A DNA stretch of 64,000 nt from Neoconidiobolus thromboides FSU 785 (GCA_025603075.1 MU626347.1:19492-83491), one strand, 5' to 3'. Positions 49,701 through 62,352 are shown, counted from the stretch's first letter. A program made the numbers and translations. Notes: generated by a model from the letters alone, not told the origin.

Positions 49701-50944
49701 ACTATACATCAATTGTAGAAATTTACCAACAAACAGAAAAAGAAAGTAATATGATTAATTTATTTCAATATTCATCTGTGGGTTTGTGTTATTGTTCTTT
49801 AGACTTCCAACCTTGTTGCTATTTTATTTCTGGAGATATAGCATTTGATGATGTTATTAAATTCTCTTTATTTCCACCATGGCATTCCTCTAGAACACCA
49901 TATGGTGTTCTATTAAGAATGCTTTTTAATCTAAAGGATTCCAATGAGTATGCTTCTTACGAACATCTCCAGACTGAACCAGATCCTTTAAAAAGCAGAG
50001 CTGCCGCTTATGCTATCAATTATCATGCATTTTTAAAAACAACTTATATGCGTCGTAAATTAAAAGCTACTTTAAAGGAGGTAATTAGTAGACAACATTC
50101 CATTATAGAACCCCTCCTTTCAGATTATGAAAGACTATTAAAGAGTGGCGATAAGGATGAAGTTACTTTTAAGGTCCAAGATAGTGATAGTAGCTATGGG
50201 GAATTTAAAATCCCTACATGTATAGTTAAACCAATGTCACCAGAATTTAAATCTATTTTAAGTAGTGGAAGTGAAGAAGGTCGAACAAAAGTTATCACTT
50301 TACCTCACAGTTATTTTAAAACTTTGGAATATTTGAATATGAGATTGAGAGTTTTAACTAGTCGTCGCCATAGGAGATCAAATAGTAAGATTGAGTATCA
50401 TTTTTTAGGAGATCAACCTAAAACCTTCCATCCAAAAAAATGTAAAGAGTTTTTTGAGTTAGCAACTATGTATGATATTGAATTTGTACGATTATATTCT
50501 TTTGGGACATTTCTCCGTCAACTTTTACATGCCATTAGATCAGATAATCCAGCAGATTCCCTCTATTACCTTTATTCGCTTTATGAAGGAGAGGATGGCG
50601 ATTTTCCATTATTTCAAAAATCCCCAGACCTCCCTAATTTCTTGTGTCATTTAATAGCCTTATACATTGATCAATTTTTGGAGCCGGAAAAGGGAGACCC
50701 AGATTCAACTGCTAAGACAGTAGCCAAACCAAAGGTAAATGGTTACTCTAGTTCTGATGTTGATTATAGTTCTGACGACAGTGAGCCTAAAATGGAATAT
50801 AAAGAAGATACCAAATCAGATGGAGACAAGAAAACAAGCACATCGAACGATCAAGGGTTAAAGAATAGAGCTCTAATTTATAGGCTTAACCCAGACATCA
50901 TGGGCAAATGGTGGGCTGACTTATATTTTAGGCCAACTTCTTAG
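46754..50944 (+). CDS. Intronless 1396-aa helical-repeat protein with BTB/POZ-like C-terminus
   Basis: One exon of 4191 nt. The first two-thirds are all-helical and look like irregular ARM/HEAT repeats (for example FFVSLVYFNDPDILRITLNI, LLVLFSKNYHNIAPAYIVG). A Ser/Asn-rich disordered insert lies near residues 820-850. Residues about 1135-1260 look like a BTB fold: DEVTFKVQDSD, then SPEFKSILSSGSEEGRTKVI and then LPHSYFKTLEYLNM, then CKEFFELATMYDIEFVRLYS and a final helix TFLRQLL. Human ARMC5 (ARM repeats then BTB, a CUL3 adaptor) has the same order, but sequence similarity is not established. The acidic Ser/Asp tail (YSSSDVDYSSDDSEP) may be phosphorylated. The lack of introns contrasts with its neighbour. 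Family unknown. Confidence 0.75.
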   Translation: MQNQAYNTRLEKVTSHIENSGIVDYLLSLDNSKLILERIRGLTTSVIETDLFYLFNQFETSFKTQIEQLKAGDTEVSIIEKNLLRLLRIIRSYYLVISERFSANESNERKKWIFGEEEFVFRILDAFFVSLVYFNDPDILRITLNIMEKMHLPIAFPNHFALFDRTLFSRYYKKFEVIESFVSNTYSFQVYEIYDRIFSLLNLNTTEYRNQHFLIFFLTLQKRGFSNYCIYSTKAVPALFQYLGSKLDELSYTPRFNPDSTFFSELRKPFNIFPSGSNEQAVIEDSSRADYKLEKVFCELTTLISSTVESNYKFATETEFFDKIVPLFCKVCYQHLNIYDKENLNMNSTFIKSVVLPIFNSLNQVFTIERNESDRTLTPKKVYFKRLRCCLLNYSTYLLNHIIKHENYIYLQEAMLIKEIEGCHFLDLLVAFYKILKNANLKSIDLQEKLIFFDESLIYLRVLFQFNDPAFSDLSRITRDYYSVFQEFYKRLGTLKQKQIDPKRIKFKPQTDDLYKYIIYVMNSVLDPLCEMALIKYRPFDYKEMGGQFLANYNILPVFSIGLLVLFSKNYHNIAPAYIVGVLNTFKTLMTDEVVGEFNRSYPHYFRAICSKVNKILLNHCSREEDSGTTFHALNYSTSRIIAHSSDILISAIKKYQFNPPIKDLNLSNLFYSYKLIDNCPTEYDVNAITPVFNLFDEMFSVFEFRNNVPKELVTSRFIYLFGHSFMLWAQHPRVVPMLNNMNENENIVQYESTLGKYQRYGYRTLKRLLLLLRHFEKDEEWMKLLTCFPLESEHSYQITDLARPGLSRLIQIPQNLMPLAKQKPSKNQNEFNQGTSSNDGVSTNGNDDYIKDSVISIINPLFRIMLCYKHNLDMSTLAATYFLKLISIPSVAIFVLNHNNYLGYLSFESTIVHYIDAKLYGYFNKIISKILVNTNLIRIILLRDTFGEWYRNILKHHDYATHNKATEPSKLTNFIAREIIKNYTSIVEIYQQTEKESNMINLFQYSSVGLCYCSLDFQPCCYFISGDIAFDDVIKFSLFPPWHSSRTPYGVLLRMLFNLKDSNEYASYEHLQTEPDPLKSRAAAYAINYHAFLKTTYMRRKLKATLKEVISRQHSIIEPLLSDYERLLKSGDKDEVTFKVQDSDSSYGEFKIPTCIVKPMSPEFKSILSSGSEEGRTKVITLPHSYFKTLEYLNMRLRVLTSRRHRRSNSKIEYHFLGDQPKTFHPKKCKEFFELATMYDIEFVRLYSFGTFLRQLLHAIRSDNPADSLYYLYSLYEGEDGDFPLFQKSPDLPNFLCHLIALYIDQFLEPEKGDPDSTAKTVAKPKVNGYSSSDVDYSSDDSEPKMEYKEDTKSDGDKKTSTSNDQGLKNRALIYRLNPDIMGKWWADLYFRPTS

Positions 50945-51293
50945 TTCTATTTTTTATCCTTTATAATCATATTCGTGAAGGTTTTAAGATAATTTTTTTT
51001 ATTAGGTTGTATTTAAATTTATATAAATTGGGTCTATTTATGAAATAAAAGGATTCTTTGATTTTAAGTTTTTTAGGTTATATTAATAGTTCATTAATTT
51101 TTATTGATTAAACATAATATATATTTTGATATTTAAAATAATATTATTTGCTATAGTTTATTCTATTTTAAGTTTTTTGGTTTTTGATTTTATTTGATAA
51201 AATTTGCATAAAATAGAATCGAAAATTGATCTAATCTAATCAATAAAAAATTAATTAGCAATTTAAGTGATTTCTTAACTCATACTTTTCATT
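50945..51293. other. Short AT-rich spacer
   Basis: 349 bp between the helical/BTB gene and NDUFS6. No feature is recognised. Confidence 0.5.
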
Positions 51294-51844
51294 ATGTTTC
51301 AAACACAATTAATTAGAAGATCTATCGTAAATAGTAGACGTGTTAGCTATCGTCAATTTACTACTTCCATTGCTACAAAAAGTGGTAATGAAGTAATTTC
51401 AACTCAAGCAGTTAACCGTAAAGTAACTTGGTCCAAAAGTCAAGCCAAACGTGAAACTCAGATGGTTGGTCCACGTTTTGAACAAACTGATTTAGAAGCT
51501 CAAGTAATATTTCAAGTTTATTATTTATTAAACATTATTAAAATGATGAAAAGCCTAAACCACTAGCTGCTATTGAGCTTATTTATGAAGAGCCAATTAG
51601 AGAAGTCGATACAAGAATTGTTTCTTGCAATGGCGGAGGTGGTGCTCTTGGACATCCTAAAGTTTACATTAACTTGGTAATTATAAACAACATTTTTAAA
51701 TTTAAAGAGAATTAATGTTAATTTAGGACCAAGGAAAACCCGTGCCATGTGGTTACTGTAAGCACAATTTAACATTTGAAATAACAAAACTAACCTTTAC
51801 TTTTAGGTGGAATTCTTTACCAAAAGAAAGATCATCATCATTAA
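51294..51844 (+). CDS. Complex I subunit NDUFS6 (13-kDa, zinc-binding)
   Basis: Four exons (51294-51503, 51554-51676, 51727-51757, 51807-51844) give 133 aa. The N-terminus ([20 protein letters not shown]) is a mitochondrial presequence rich in Arg and lacking acidic residues. The mature part shows [20 protein letters not shown], then [17 protein letters not shown], and ends with DHHH. The zinc ligands are the Cys in SCNGGGG, the His in GHPK and the two Cys of CGYC. NDUFS6 sits in the matrix arm N-module and is needed for late assembly of complex I. The window thereby shows a respiring mitochondrion. Exon phases are clean. Confidence 0.95.
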
Positions 51845-52267
51845 AGGAGTAAAAAGTTAAAAAATAGGAATATCAGCTGCACTTTTATTTTATTTTTATT
51901 TTATTTTATTTTATTTTTATTTTTAAAAAAAATAAGGCAAAAGGTATTATAAATGTATAAATAATAGAAGAAAACACTTATACAAATAATATACTTGATT
52001 AATTATAGTTATCTTTTTAAATATGCAATAAGATTAGTTATTAATATTTGAAATTAAATTTAATAAAATTGTTAACGCTAATAAATGAGATTACTTATCC
52101 AAACTATTGCAATTTTAAATTTCAAATCGAAGTAAAAGTTAAAGTTAAAGCACTTAATACAATTGTTAGTATTTAAGCCAAAATTGTATTTATTTTTTAT
52201 TAGAATAATTATGTATTACTTTTAAATTTAACAATGATATTACTATTAAGTTTAGCTAAGTATTAAT
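51845..52267. other. Convergent spacer
   Basis: 423 bp between NDUFS6 (+) and the RSAD1-like gene (-). A TTTTA-rich run at 51885-51920 lies just after NDUFS6. Nothing else is seen. Confidence 0.5.
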
Positions 52268-54238
52268 TCAATACAACAACTCATATAATATTGTATCTAT
52301 TACACCAAGTCCTTTTTCAGTTGGAACTAAATAAGGGTGACCATTGAAAGAATAATATTTTAAGAACTCCTCTTTAATAAAAACATTCAGTTTGTCCATT
52401 ATTAAAATCTAGAAATGTTAATTCTTTTAAAATATTTAATTATGCATGAAGTACCTCATCTAAAGATAGCGTCGAGTTTGGAATATTTTTATTCAAAATG
52501 GTAAGAATTTCTTTTAACTCATCCATATTGACACCCTTCTTTGTTCTTAAACCCAGCACAATTCTCTCCTATTTTTTTAAATACGTATTTATCATTACTG
52601 TTTAACTTGTTTACTTTGATAATATCCCCAGGAGATAGTATTTCAGTTTTAGCAACTCTTAATAATAATGTTAAATAATATAAGTACAAGTGTTAAAAAT
52701 ACCCATTTCCGAGTAACTCACATTGATTTAGCCATAAGTTAGGCGATAATATCTTTTATAAATTAATTATTATTTAAATGAGATTTTATATATATTATCG
52801 TTACTCGGTAAGTACTCATTCTATACTCCAAACTATTGCTTCCAGTAACTCTACCATGTGCACCAGGTCCAATCCCTATTAAATTAGCATACAAAATTAT
52901 TTGAACTTATTTGTTACCAATGTAATCCATCCCGCTCCAATAACCCATGTTATGCTTTCCATAATATTGCTTTTTACTATAACTTGATACTTCATAATGT
53001 TCATATTCATATTTGTTCATTATCTTAAAATATAAATTACAATAAAAGTATATTATTTAATATTTACATCAATTGTATCATAATACATATCTTCCAAAAT
53101 TACAGATTTTGGAAGTGGAAGTTTATTTTGCTTATCTAATTTATAAAAACTACAAACTTAATAAATATAGTACCAAATAATAAAATTTACGGTGTTCCTG
53201 CCTCTATCATTAGTTGGTATATTGATATATGATTACCGCCAAACGATAATACACTTTTTAACTCTTGTCTCCACTTTTCAATAGTTTGCTCAGGTCTTCC
53301 AAAGATCATATCAAAAGTAAAATTATCAAATAACTTTGAAGTTATTTCTAGTGCCTTTAATCCACCTTTAGCATCATGATCTCGCCCCATCATTTTTAAA
53401 TCTTTATCATCAATAGACTATAAAGTTAATTTTAAATATCACTTTTAGTAAAAATAAGTACTTGTAATCCTAATGACATTCTATTTATACCAATAAATTT
53501 AAACTCTTTTAATTTATCCATTTCCATAGACTAGCAACGTTTTAGCTATATTAAATATAAAATAAACTACACAATACTGTTGGATTTCCCTTAAATAATT
53601 ATTTAAAACATTTATAACTAAATACGAGTATTTACCTCGATTGTTATTTCAGTGTTTTCATCTATCTTACATTCTTTATCTATGTATTTTAAAATCGCTT
53701 CAAAAGTTGAAGGCTATATATTTTTTGATAATAAAACACTGTTTCATGTTATGTAAAAATATTTACTTCAGCCAAAGCTATAAAATATTACTAAATCTAC
53801 TTAGAAAAAATAAAATATACTTGGTGTGCCTCCTAAACAAATATTTATTAACTACCCCATTTAATATTATAAAGATTACCTCCAAAATATACTGAATTTA
53901 TCCTCTTTCCTTTATAATTTTTTAATTCGTGTTTTAATTCTATCAAATAGGCATTTTTGTATCTTTGGTGATTCAAACTCTTTGGATTGACATACTTATT
54001 AAAGCTACAGTATGAGCATTTACTATCAGAAATAGATTAATTTCGTCTTGAATTTAGGTTTTTCTTTACCTTTCACAGTATGGCCAATGTATGTAAATAG
54101 CAACTTTATCTAAAATATTGATTAAATCCCTACTTAACTTCTATATTTTATACCTTTATCAATTAGTGTTTTAATGTTTCGTTTATCTAAAGCTATACAT
54201 ACTTTATTCTTTGATCTTTTAATTAAATTTAAAAGCAT
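52268..54238 (-). CDS. HemN-type radical-SAM protein, RSAD1/HemW-like
   Basis: About eight or nine exons; start at 54238 (MLLNLIKRSKNKVCIALDK), likely a mitochondrial presequence. The [4Fe-4S]-SAM motif is YIHWPYCESKCSYCSFNKY, with CxxxCxxC. The SAM-binding glycine motif is FGGGTP, split by an intron. Further family landmarks are GGLKALEITSKLFDNFTFDM, IFGRPEQTIEKWRQEL and ISIYQLMIEAGTP. The tail carries the C-terminal winged-helix-like segment (KYYSFNGHPYLVP). RSAD1/HemW proteins bind heme and are proposed heme chaperones rather than coproporphyrinogen oxidases. The usual fungal oxidase (HEM13) is a different family. The start is only 17 bp from MITE copy J. Confidence 0.82.
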
Positions 54239-54254
54239 AATGAAAACGGTTTAA

Positions 54255-54360
54255 TATTAGGAAGTGTTTTTTTAGTTTCATCACTTTTTTATTTTTTAAG
54301 TGCTGTTTCACTGGAAAGGCTATCAGTAAAACTCTTAAACAAAAAAATACATCTCCATTA
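54255..54360 (+). mobile_element. MITE copy J, next to the RSAD1-like start
   Basis: Starts TATTAGGAAG and ends ACATCTCCATTA. The interior matches, but the ends are worn. Its left end lies 16 nt beyond the RSAD1-like start codon, so it forms the gene's proximal promoter or 5' UTR. Confidence 0.75.
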
Positions 54361-54502
54361 TTTAATTCCTTAGTTAGTGTTAATTTTTAATAATTATTTA
54401 AATGATAAAAATATTTGAAGCTATTAAATGCTCTAATTTGCTAAAAATGCTTTAAATAATCATTTAATAATAATATTTAAAAGTATTATTTTATTTAGAA
54501 CT

Positions 54503-55355
54503 TTAATGTATATCAGAAGGAACTAATACTTCAGAAGGCAGTGAAACATTAGCAAAATTAATGAGTTGAAAGAATCCAAACATTGATCCATTTTTGAGTT
54601 CTTGAGCTTCTTCTGAATTTGGCCATAATTTGGGAATTACCCATTTGCTAATTCGGAAACATACTGTTATCCATGTCAATGTACTAACGGTGCCTATATA
54701 ATAAGCTGTCAATAATAAGTTTATAAAACAAAAAATAGTATATAAAGTACCTAAATAAGAGTTTGGTAGAGCTGCAAAGTATTCCAATGGTCCAAGAAGA
54801 CCAATAGGTAATGAAAAAGTTGGAACTGATTTATAAAGTATTGACCATACTATTAAGATTCCATACATTAAAATATAAATTGCTAACTTTAAAGAGCCTT
54901 GAAATATACTCATTTCATACGTTAGATTTTTTTCTAAATTACAAAGCTTATAATATTTTAAATATAAAACCTAATTTACTTACTAGCTTCATGGTGCTCT
55001 TTTCTATATTTTTCTACTTTTCTACTTACTTTAGCCCATTTAGCAAATTCTTCCTAATCTAATTAGATTACAGATATTAAAGTATATAAAATAAAACCTT
55101 TGAATTGATTTTTGATTCTTCTTTTGTTGCTTCTTTAATAGCTTTAACGTATTTACAGCAGGTACGGTATTTTTTCCATTTAAATGTTTTAGCAACGAAT
55201 ACATATGTCTAATTAATAATTAAATAAAGCTGAATTATTAAAAATAAAAAATAAACCTTATTAGTTATGCGAGATATCTTAAAAATCCTTAAAAACTCCA
55301 CCAAGAAAGTCAGTATAAGGACCCATACTACAAATGATAAATCTATGTAAAACAT
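54503..55355 (-). CDS. Get1/WRB, GET-pathway ER membrane subunit
   Basis: Five exons give a protein with three membrane segments. The N-terminal helix FVVWVLILTFLVEFLRIF and a basic coiled coil (KTFKWKKYRTCCKYVKAIKE, EEFAKWAKVSRKVEKYRKEHHE) precede the C-terminal module. That module carries LKLAIYILMYGILIVW, TFSLPIGLLGPLEYFAALPN and VSTLTWITVCFRISKW, the pattern of fungal Get1 (..LPKGWLGPVEWLLSLP..GSVSV..). Get1 works with Get2 as the ER receptor for Get3 and inserts tail-anchored proteins. The coiled coil is the Get3-binding part. It is divergent from the carrier gene. Other Get components are not in the window. Confidence 0.85.
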
Positions 55356-55833
55356 TTGAGATATAAAAGTAAACCCTTTCTTAATTTTGAAGTTGTCTAT
55401 AAAATTTTATAGATTTTTATAAAATTTCGCAAATCAAGTCTAAAATTTTATTTATTATATTTTATTGTACTATCTTATATTAATTATACTATGACTATAT
55501 TATAGTTATATAAAAATAGTTAATTATATATCAAATTAAAGTTAATTTTATTATACTTTATTAAAATTCAAATTAACATTAAAATCACTTGAAGGTAATG
55601 ACAGCATGACTAATACTATTTCAGTTTAAGCCTTAATTAACTTATATAATTGAAACTGAAAGGTCATTTAGCCGTAAATTAAATTGCTAGAAATAAATTT
55701 GCTAATTAAATTATGCAACCTAATTATTTTTAATTTATTACATTAACTATTCACATTTACTTTGATACAAAATCAAGGTGAATGTTAAATCAAATATATT
55801 ACATTTTTATATTATAAAAGTAATTATTCAGAG
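55356..55833. other. Divergent spacer, Get1 / EF-hand carrier
   Basis: 478 bp between the two divergent start codons. No MITE, no CCAAT recognised. AT-rich. Confidence 0.5.
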
Positions 55834-57436
55834 ATGACTAGAAATACAATGGAAGCAAGTCTAAAAGATAACGATCCTCTTCGTTTAGCTTTTGATACAT
55901 TAGATAAAGATAAAGATGGGAAAATAGATTGTATTGATTTGCTAAATTCGTATTCAAAATTAGCTGATTCCATTATAGAACAACAAGATGAGGTATTTTA
56001 TTAGTTTTTTAATCTAACATTAAATCTTTACTAATTTTATTAAATAAGTTAGCATTAAATAATTTCATATTATCAAAAGTTGGTTGTAATACTTTGAATT
56101 TTGATCAATTTTGTCAGTTATTAGATACTTATGGTGTTCAAATAATTCCAGAAAGTTTAAATGAAAAATATTCATTCCTAGATTCAAATATTGCTGGTTT
56201 ATTAAGAGATCTTGCTTTAAATGATGCGATTAAAAGTAATTATTTTAAATATATGTATTTGATGATATTAAATTATAAATAGCAAAACCAATAAAAGAAC
56301 CTAAAAAAGAAAATAAATTAATAAGTGATGTTAATTTAAATACTTTAAAGCACTTAGTGGCTGGTGGTATAGCTGGTGGAGTTTCACGTACAGTAGTCAG
56401 TCCTTTTGAAAGAATGAAAATTTTATTTCAAGTAAATCTAATTTATCTGCTTAATATATATATATTTATAAGTATTCTAGGTACAAGGTAATAATACAAT
56501 GGGGTATAATTCTGTTTGGGGAACATTAAGTAAAATATGGAGAGAAGAAGGATTTGTTGGTTTTATGCGTGGTAATGGTACTAACGTTATTAGGATAGTG
56601 CCGTATAGTGCAGTTCAATTTGCATCCTATGAAAAATTTAAACTTGTAAGTATCAAGCATTGTAATTTAATACTAAAACTAATGTTTGATTAGCTTTTGC
56701 TCGCTCCAGGCGCAAGTGAGCTAGATACTACAAGAAGATTAACAGCTGGTGCATTAGCAGGAATCACCTCGGTGATCTTTACATATCCTCTTGATGTTGT
56801 TAGGACTAGGTTGAGTATTCAAAGTATAAATATTCCAGTTACTAAAACATCAAACACAACTCCAAAACCAGTAAGTGCTTCAAATGTGATCTCTCCAGTC
56901 AGAACACATACAACAAAAACGACCAATCCTCAGAAATTACCAGGTATATGGGGAACGCTTACAAGCATGTATATGAAAGAAGGGGGCGTAAGAGCCTTAT
57001 ATCAAGGATTAGGACCAACTTTAATGGTAACACTATTTCATTTATTCTAATAAGTACTCATCTATTAAAGGGAGTCGCTCCATACGTTGCATTGAATTTC
57101 CAATCCTATGAAGTATTAAGAGCCTATTTTACACCACCTGGTGAAACGAGTCCTTCGGGAGTAAGTAAACTTATTTGTGGTGCACTTGCTGGGACTATTG
57201 CTCAAACCTTCACTTATCCACTTGATGTCTTACGCCGTCGTATGCAAGTTAATGGTTTAAGCGATATGCTTGGTTATAAATACCGTAATACTTGGCATGC
57301 CGTTACTGAGATTGTTAAGAGTGAAGGGATCAAAGGACTATATAAAGGAATGATTCCTAATTATCTAAAAGTAGCCCCGGCAATTGGTGTTAGTTTTTAC
57401 ACTTACGAGATATGTAAGAATGTTATGAACTGCTAA
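55834..57436 (+). CDS. EF-hand mitochondrial carrier (SLC25), APS/PAPS-like core
   Basis: Six exons or so. An N-terminal EF-hand sits near residue 30 (DKDKDGKID, with Ca-ligating spacing) and a helical linker follows. The carrier core has three repeats: [12 protein letters not shown] (first PxD/ExxK motif), [12 protein letters not shown] (second) and [12 protein letters not shown] (third). Surrounding sequence ([47 protein letters not shown]) matches yeast YPR011C, which carries adenosine phosphosulphate compounds, more closely than the ATP-Mg/Pi carriers. EF-hands are usual in the latter. The combination is therefore unexpected. Calcium regulation is inferred. It transports across the inner mitochondrial membrane; substrate is not settled. 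Confidence 0.82.
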
Positions 57437-58305
57437 TTTGTAGGATTAAATATTTACCTTTTCAAGAAAAAGTGAGCTCTAATTTTATATTTTATCCTTT
57501 AAATTATATATGATATATTATAATACACTGATAGATATAAAATAACTAACTTTTATTGAATAAATTAGAATATATAGAATATGATACATTTAACATTTTA
57601 AATATATTTGTTAGACTAAAAAGTATCAATTTAATGAAGATGAGCCTATTTTTGAACTCACTTGAATTATAAAAATTACAAAGTTTAATTAATATATACT
57701 TTAACCTAAATTTGCTTACGTTGATGGAAATGCTATTATGAAATCAAATTCGCATAAAATAACTCATTTTAAATTGAATTAAATTCATAATAAAATAATA
57801 ATTTATACTTTGAAATGGTACCATCAATATTCTTTTTCATTAAAGAATTTAATAAAATTCTTAACTTTACAAATTTATTCCAAGAACGATTTAAAAAATT
57901 TGCTTATAAAAAATTTTCATTTTAACTGGGGCTTGAGGATATAATGTTGCTATTAAAGTATACTGACCTCGAAAATATTAAACGTGTATCAAATCCGCTT
58001 TCTTTATTATTAAAATTATTCTTTGAATTTTTTTGAAGGTAGAATAAAATTACTGTATAAACTTTTTTATTGAATACATTAAAAAGATTCTTTTCAACCA
58101 ATAACGACTCTTTAAAAAAAAGCTAAAAAATTAAGTTAATTAATTCAGTATTATAAAAAATAAATCATTCAAATCATTTATGTATACTTGTACTTCTATT
58201 TATTTGATGTTCTTTAATTAGAGAATTCATTCAAAGCCATTTTATTAATTTATAATTAACACCTAAAGATTATTAGTAATTTGTTAACACTTAATATGAT
58301 GTATC
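57437..58305. other. Convergent spacer
   Basis: 869 bp between the carrier and PRMT1 stop codons. AT-rich, with no feature recognised. Confidence 0.5.
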
Positions 58306-59651
<1,346 letters not shown>

Positions 59652-60116
59652 TTTAAAAGAGGTATGTTTTTTGGGGTACTTTAAATAATTGAATATTCTT
59701 TATTTCGAAGCTGCATATTTTAAGCAATTAATATTTTGCATAATATTTTGCATAATACTTCGAGAATAATTTGAAATAGTCACTGCCTTCAAATAGAAAA
59801 GCAAAGCTATTCCAAATGTATTAAACTAATAATAATTTGTATGTTTTAAATTGTCTTAACTATGTACGTTACAGTTTTAAGGTTTTACTCTAAATATCAA
59901 TAATGTATAATGGTATTCGTTTTTAAATAAAGCTATATGTTAAAAAATTAAATACTTTTAATAATGTTAAATTTTCATCTATAAATAATAATATAGTATT
60001 GCTCTAACTTTTTAAAGTATTTATTGTGTTTTAGAATGATATTATTAGATAGTATCGTATTATCTAATAATAAATAAGGCATATCAAAATAGGATATGAC
60101 GCCATTTTTAACGACT
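59652..60116. other. Intergenic
   Basis: 465 bp between PRMT1 (start) and CCDC47 (stop). No feature beyond AT-rich sequence. Confidence 0.5.
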
Positions 60117-61592
60117 TTATTTTCGAATAGTCATCTTGGCTTGTTGTTTTTTAGTTTTCTTCTTAGCTTCTTTTTCTTCCAACTTACGTTGTGCGGCAGG
60201 TGAGAGAGATTCACGGCTTTCAAGCTCCTTACGACGTTTTTGGTTGAGTCTTTCTTCTAACTCTTCTTTTTGACGCTCGCGTTCTTCTTTAAGTAAACTT
60301 GAATAGGCCTCTTCACGATTTTTTAACAACTTAGCTTTTAAATCAGATCTAAAGTCTATAGTAGAAACAGAATCAACTATATGCAATAAAAGACGATGTA
60401 ATGAAGCAAGTTGTTCACTGTTATTAAAACGATATTTGAAAGTGATGGTATGGTTGGTTTGGATAGGTAAAGATTCTGGTTGTATACGTGGTTGGTCTGA
60501 AATGACAAATCCCTCAAATCCCTGCTTAATTTCCTTAAGTTTAGAAATTAACTGAGTAGTAAGGATTGCACGAGTTATGTCGCCATGCTCAGATAAAACA
60601 ACAAGACCTTCGGGTAAGGAGGGATCATTAGATTGTTTAGTGAAATAGTTCTAATAAAGTCAAACTTGCTATGCTATAGATAAATATAGTCTTACCACAT
60701 CGTTTCTTTCTTTTCTTAATCCATTAGATAAATTTCTGGGAACAACACCAAACACGCCATTGAAAGTAGATTCTGGAAGTTGAACTTGGATTTCAACATG
60801 ATCATATACTGGTTGATATAGAGAATAAATCATTCTAAATACGTCATGTCTTGGATATAGCTAAAACAAAATACATTATTAGCCGAAAACCTTTGATTGA
60901 AAAAATGTTACTTGAAGTCTACCAAAAACAAAGTTACAATTAGCTCTACCAGTTGCATAAAAGATAAAATCGCTTGCACCGTTACGCATGAGGAAGAAGC
61001 CGCGATCATCTCCAAGGATAGAAAATTGCTGAGTGAAATATTCTATTGAACCTTTTAACCTAGATCTAATTTTAGTACAAAATAAACTATATTATGTCTT
61101 TATTTACCATTTTTTTGCCAACTTTTCATTTTGCCCACTTCCTAACAAGTAAACTGCGTAATAACTTGACAGCGCTAATGCCAATATACATTCAATCCAA
61201 TAATCAGCCCAATTGATATGGGCTAAAATAATTAGCCTTACTGTCTTTATAAAATCTAAATAATATACCTAAATTTTCCCAGATTGATTTTTGAGCGTTT
61301 TGGTTTCCTTCTACCTTTGCTTTCTTTGGGAATGAAAATGGGCTTGCTTTACTCTCTGTGGGGTTTTCGGTATTCTCTGAGCTACTTTTCGTTTCAACTT
61401 TGACACTTAAAGTATTAGTAAGGTCATCGTCTTCATAAGTATCTTCTTCAATTTCTATCCATAAAACATTGATATTAAATAAAAATAAATTTATTATATA
61501 GTACCTTTTTCTGAGGAGGGACTACTTTGAGTAACTTTACTAATAAATAGTGTACAAAGGATGAGTAACAATAGCTTTTTTGTTATATTCAT
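60117..61592 (-). CDS. CCDC47-like ER membrane protein (PAT complex)
   Basis: Six exons or so. The signal peptide is MNITKKLLLLILCTLFISKV. An acidic lumenal segment (EIEEDTYEDDDLTN) precedes a membrane helix (YWIECILALSALSSYYAVYL) and a cytosolic domain with RLKGSIEYFTQQFSILGDDR, GASDFIFYATGRANCNFVFG and PRHDVFRMIYSLYQPVYDHVEI. The C-terminus is a charged coiled coil (KEERERQKEELEERLNQKRR) ending in a Lys-rich tail (KKKTKKQQAKMTIRK) that fits ribosome contact. In animals CCDC47 with Asterix forms the PAT chaperone and the multipass translocon. Usual in animals and plants, and absent from budding yeast as far as I recall. Confident by order of segments. Confidence 0.87.
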
Positions 61593-61947
61593 TTATAAAA
61601 GTAAAACCGAAATAAAAAATCTGTAATTTGTATTTATTTAAAAATGCAACCAATAAAATAAGAATTGGTTTCATTTTTCGAGTGGCGATTTTTTAGTGTA
61701 TAGGAAAAAAAGTAATGGATGTTTCACAGCTGCTTCAACTCTAGTGTGACTTAATTTGCGGTGATTTTTAGAGCCAGCTTTTACTTAATTTTTTTTAAAA
61801 CCTAAACTTATAAATTTAAACTAATTTTAACAAAATTTTATTACTAAATAAACTGTAAGTAAGTTGAAATAGAGTAGTAGCAGCAGCGTTTTAATATTTA
61901 TTTTTATCAGCTAAAATAAAGGGTTTTACTAGGTTCTCCAATAAAAT

Positions 61948-62049
61948 AACAGGGGTGTATTTTTTGTTTAAGAGTTTTATTAGCAATCTTTCGGCTCAAA
62001 TAGCACTTAAAAAATGGAAAAAGTACTGAAACCAAGAAAAATATTCATA
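61948..62049 (-). mobile_element. MITE copy K
   Basis: Left end AGGGGTGTAT, right end ATATTCATA, with CTTTCGGCTCAAATAGCAC core. The ends are partly degraded. Confidence 0.75.
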
Positions 62050-62247
62050 TAGTGTTAAAAAAATATTATTTATTAATTAAACTATTAAAAGTACATTTAA
62101 TTCTTATTTAAAAATCAAATTAAAAACACCCAAAAGAAAAGATTTTGGCTGTAATTTAATTAGCTAGATATATTTTAAACTAAGATTATGTTAACAACCA
62201 TAAATTAAAATTAGGTTTGTTAATCAATATTCTAAATTTAATTTAAA

Positions 62248-62352
62248 TAAGGGGATACTTTGTTGTGTTTAGGAATTCTATTAACAACCTTTTCATTCAA
62301 ATAGTGCTTAAAAAATGGAAAAAAAATGAAATAAAAAAAAAACATTACTATA
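62248..62352 (-). mobile_element. MITE copy L
   Basis: Starts TAAGGGGATAC and ends ACATTACTATA. The core CTTTTCATTCAAATAGTGCTT is recognisable. Its partner M is 40 bp away in opposite orientation. Confidence 0.75.
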
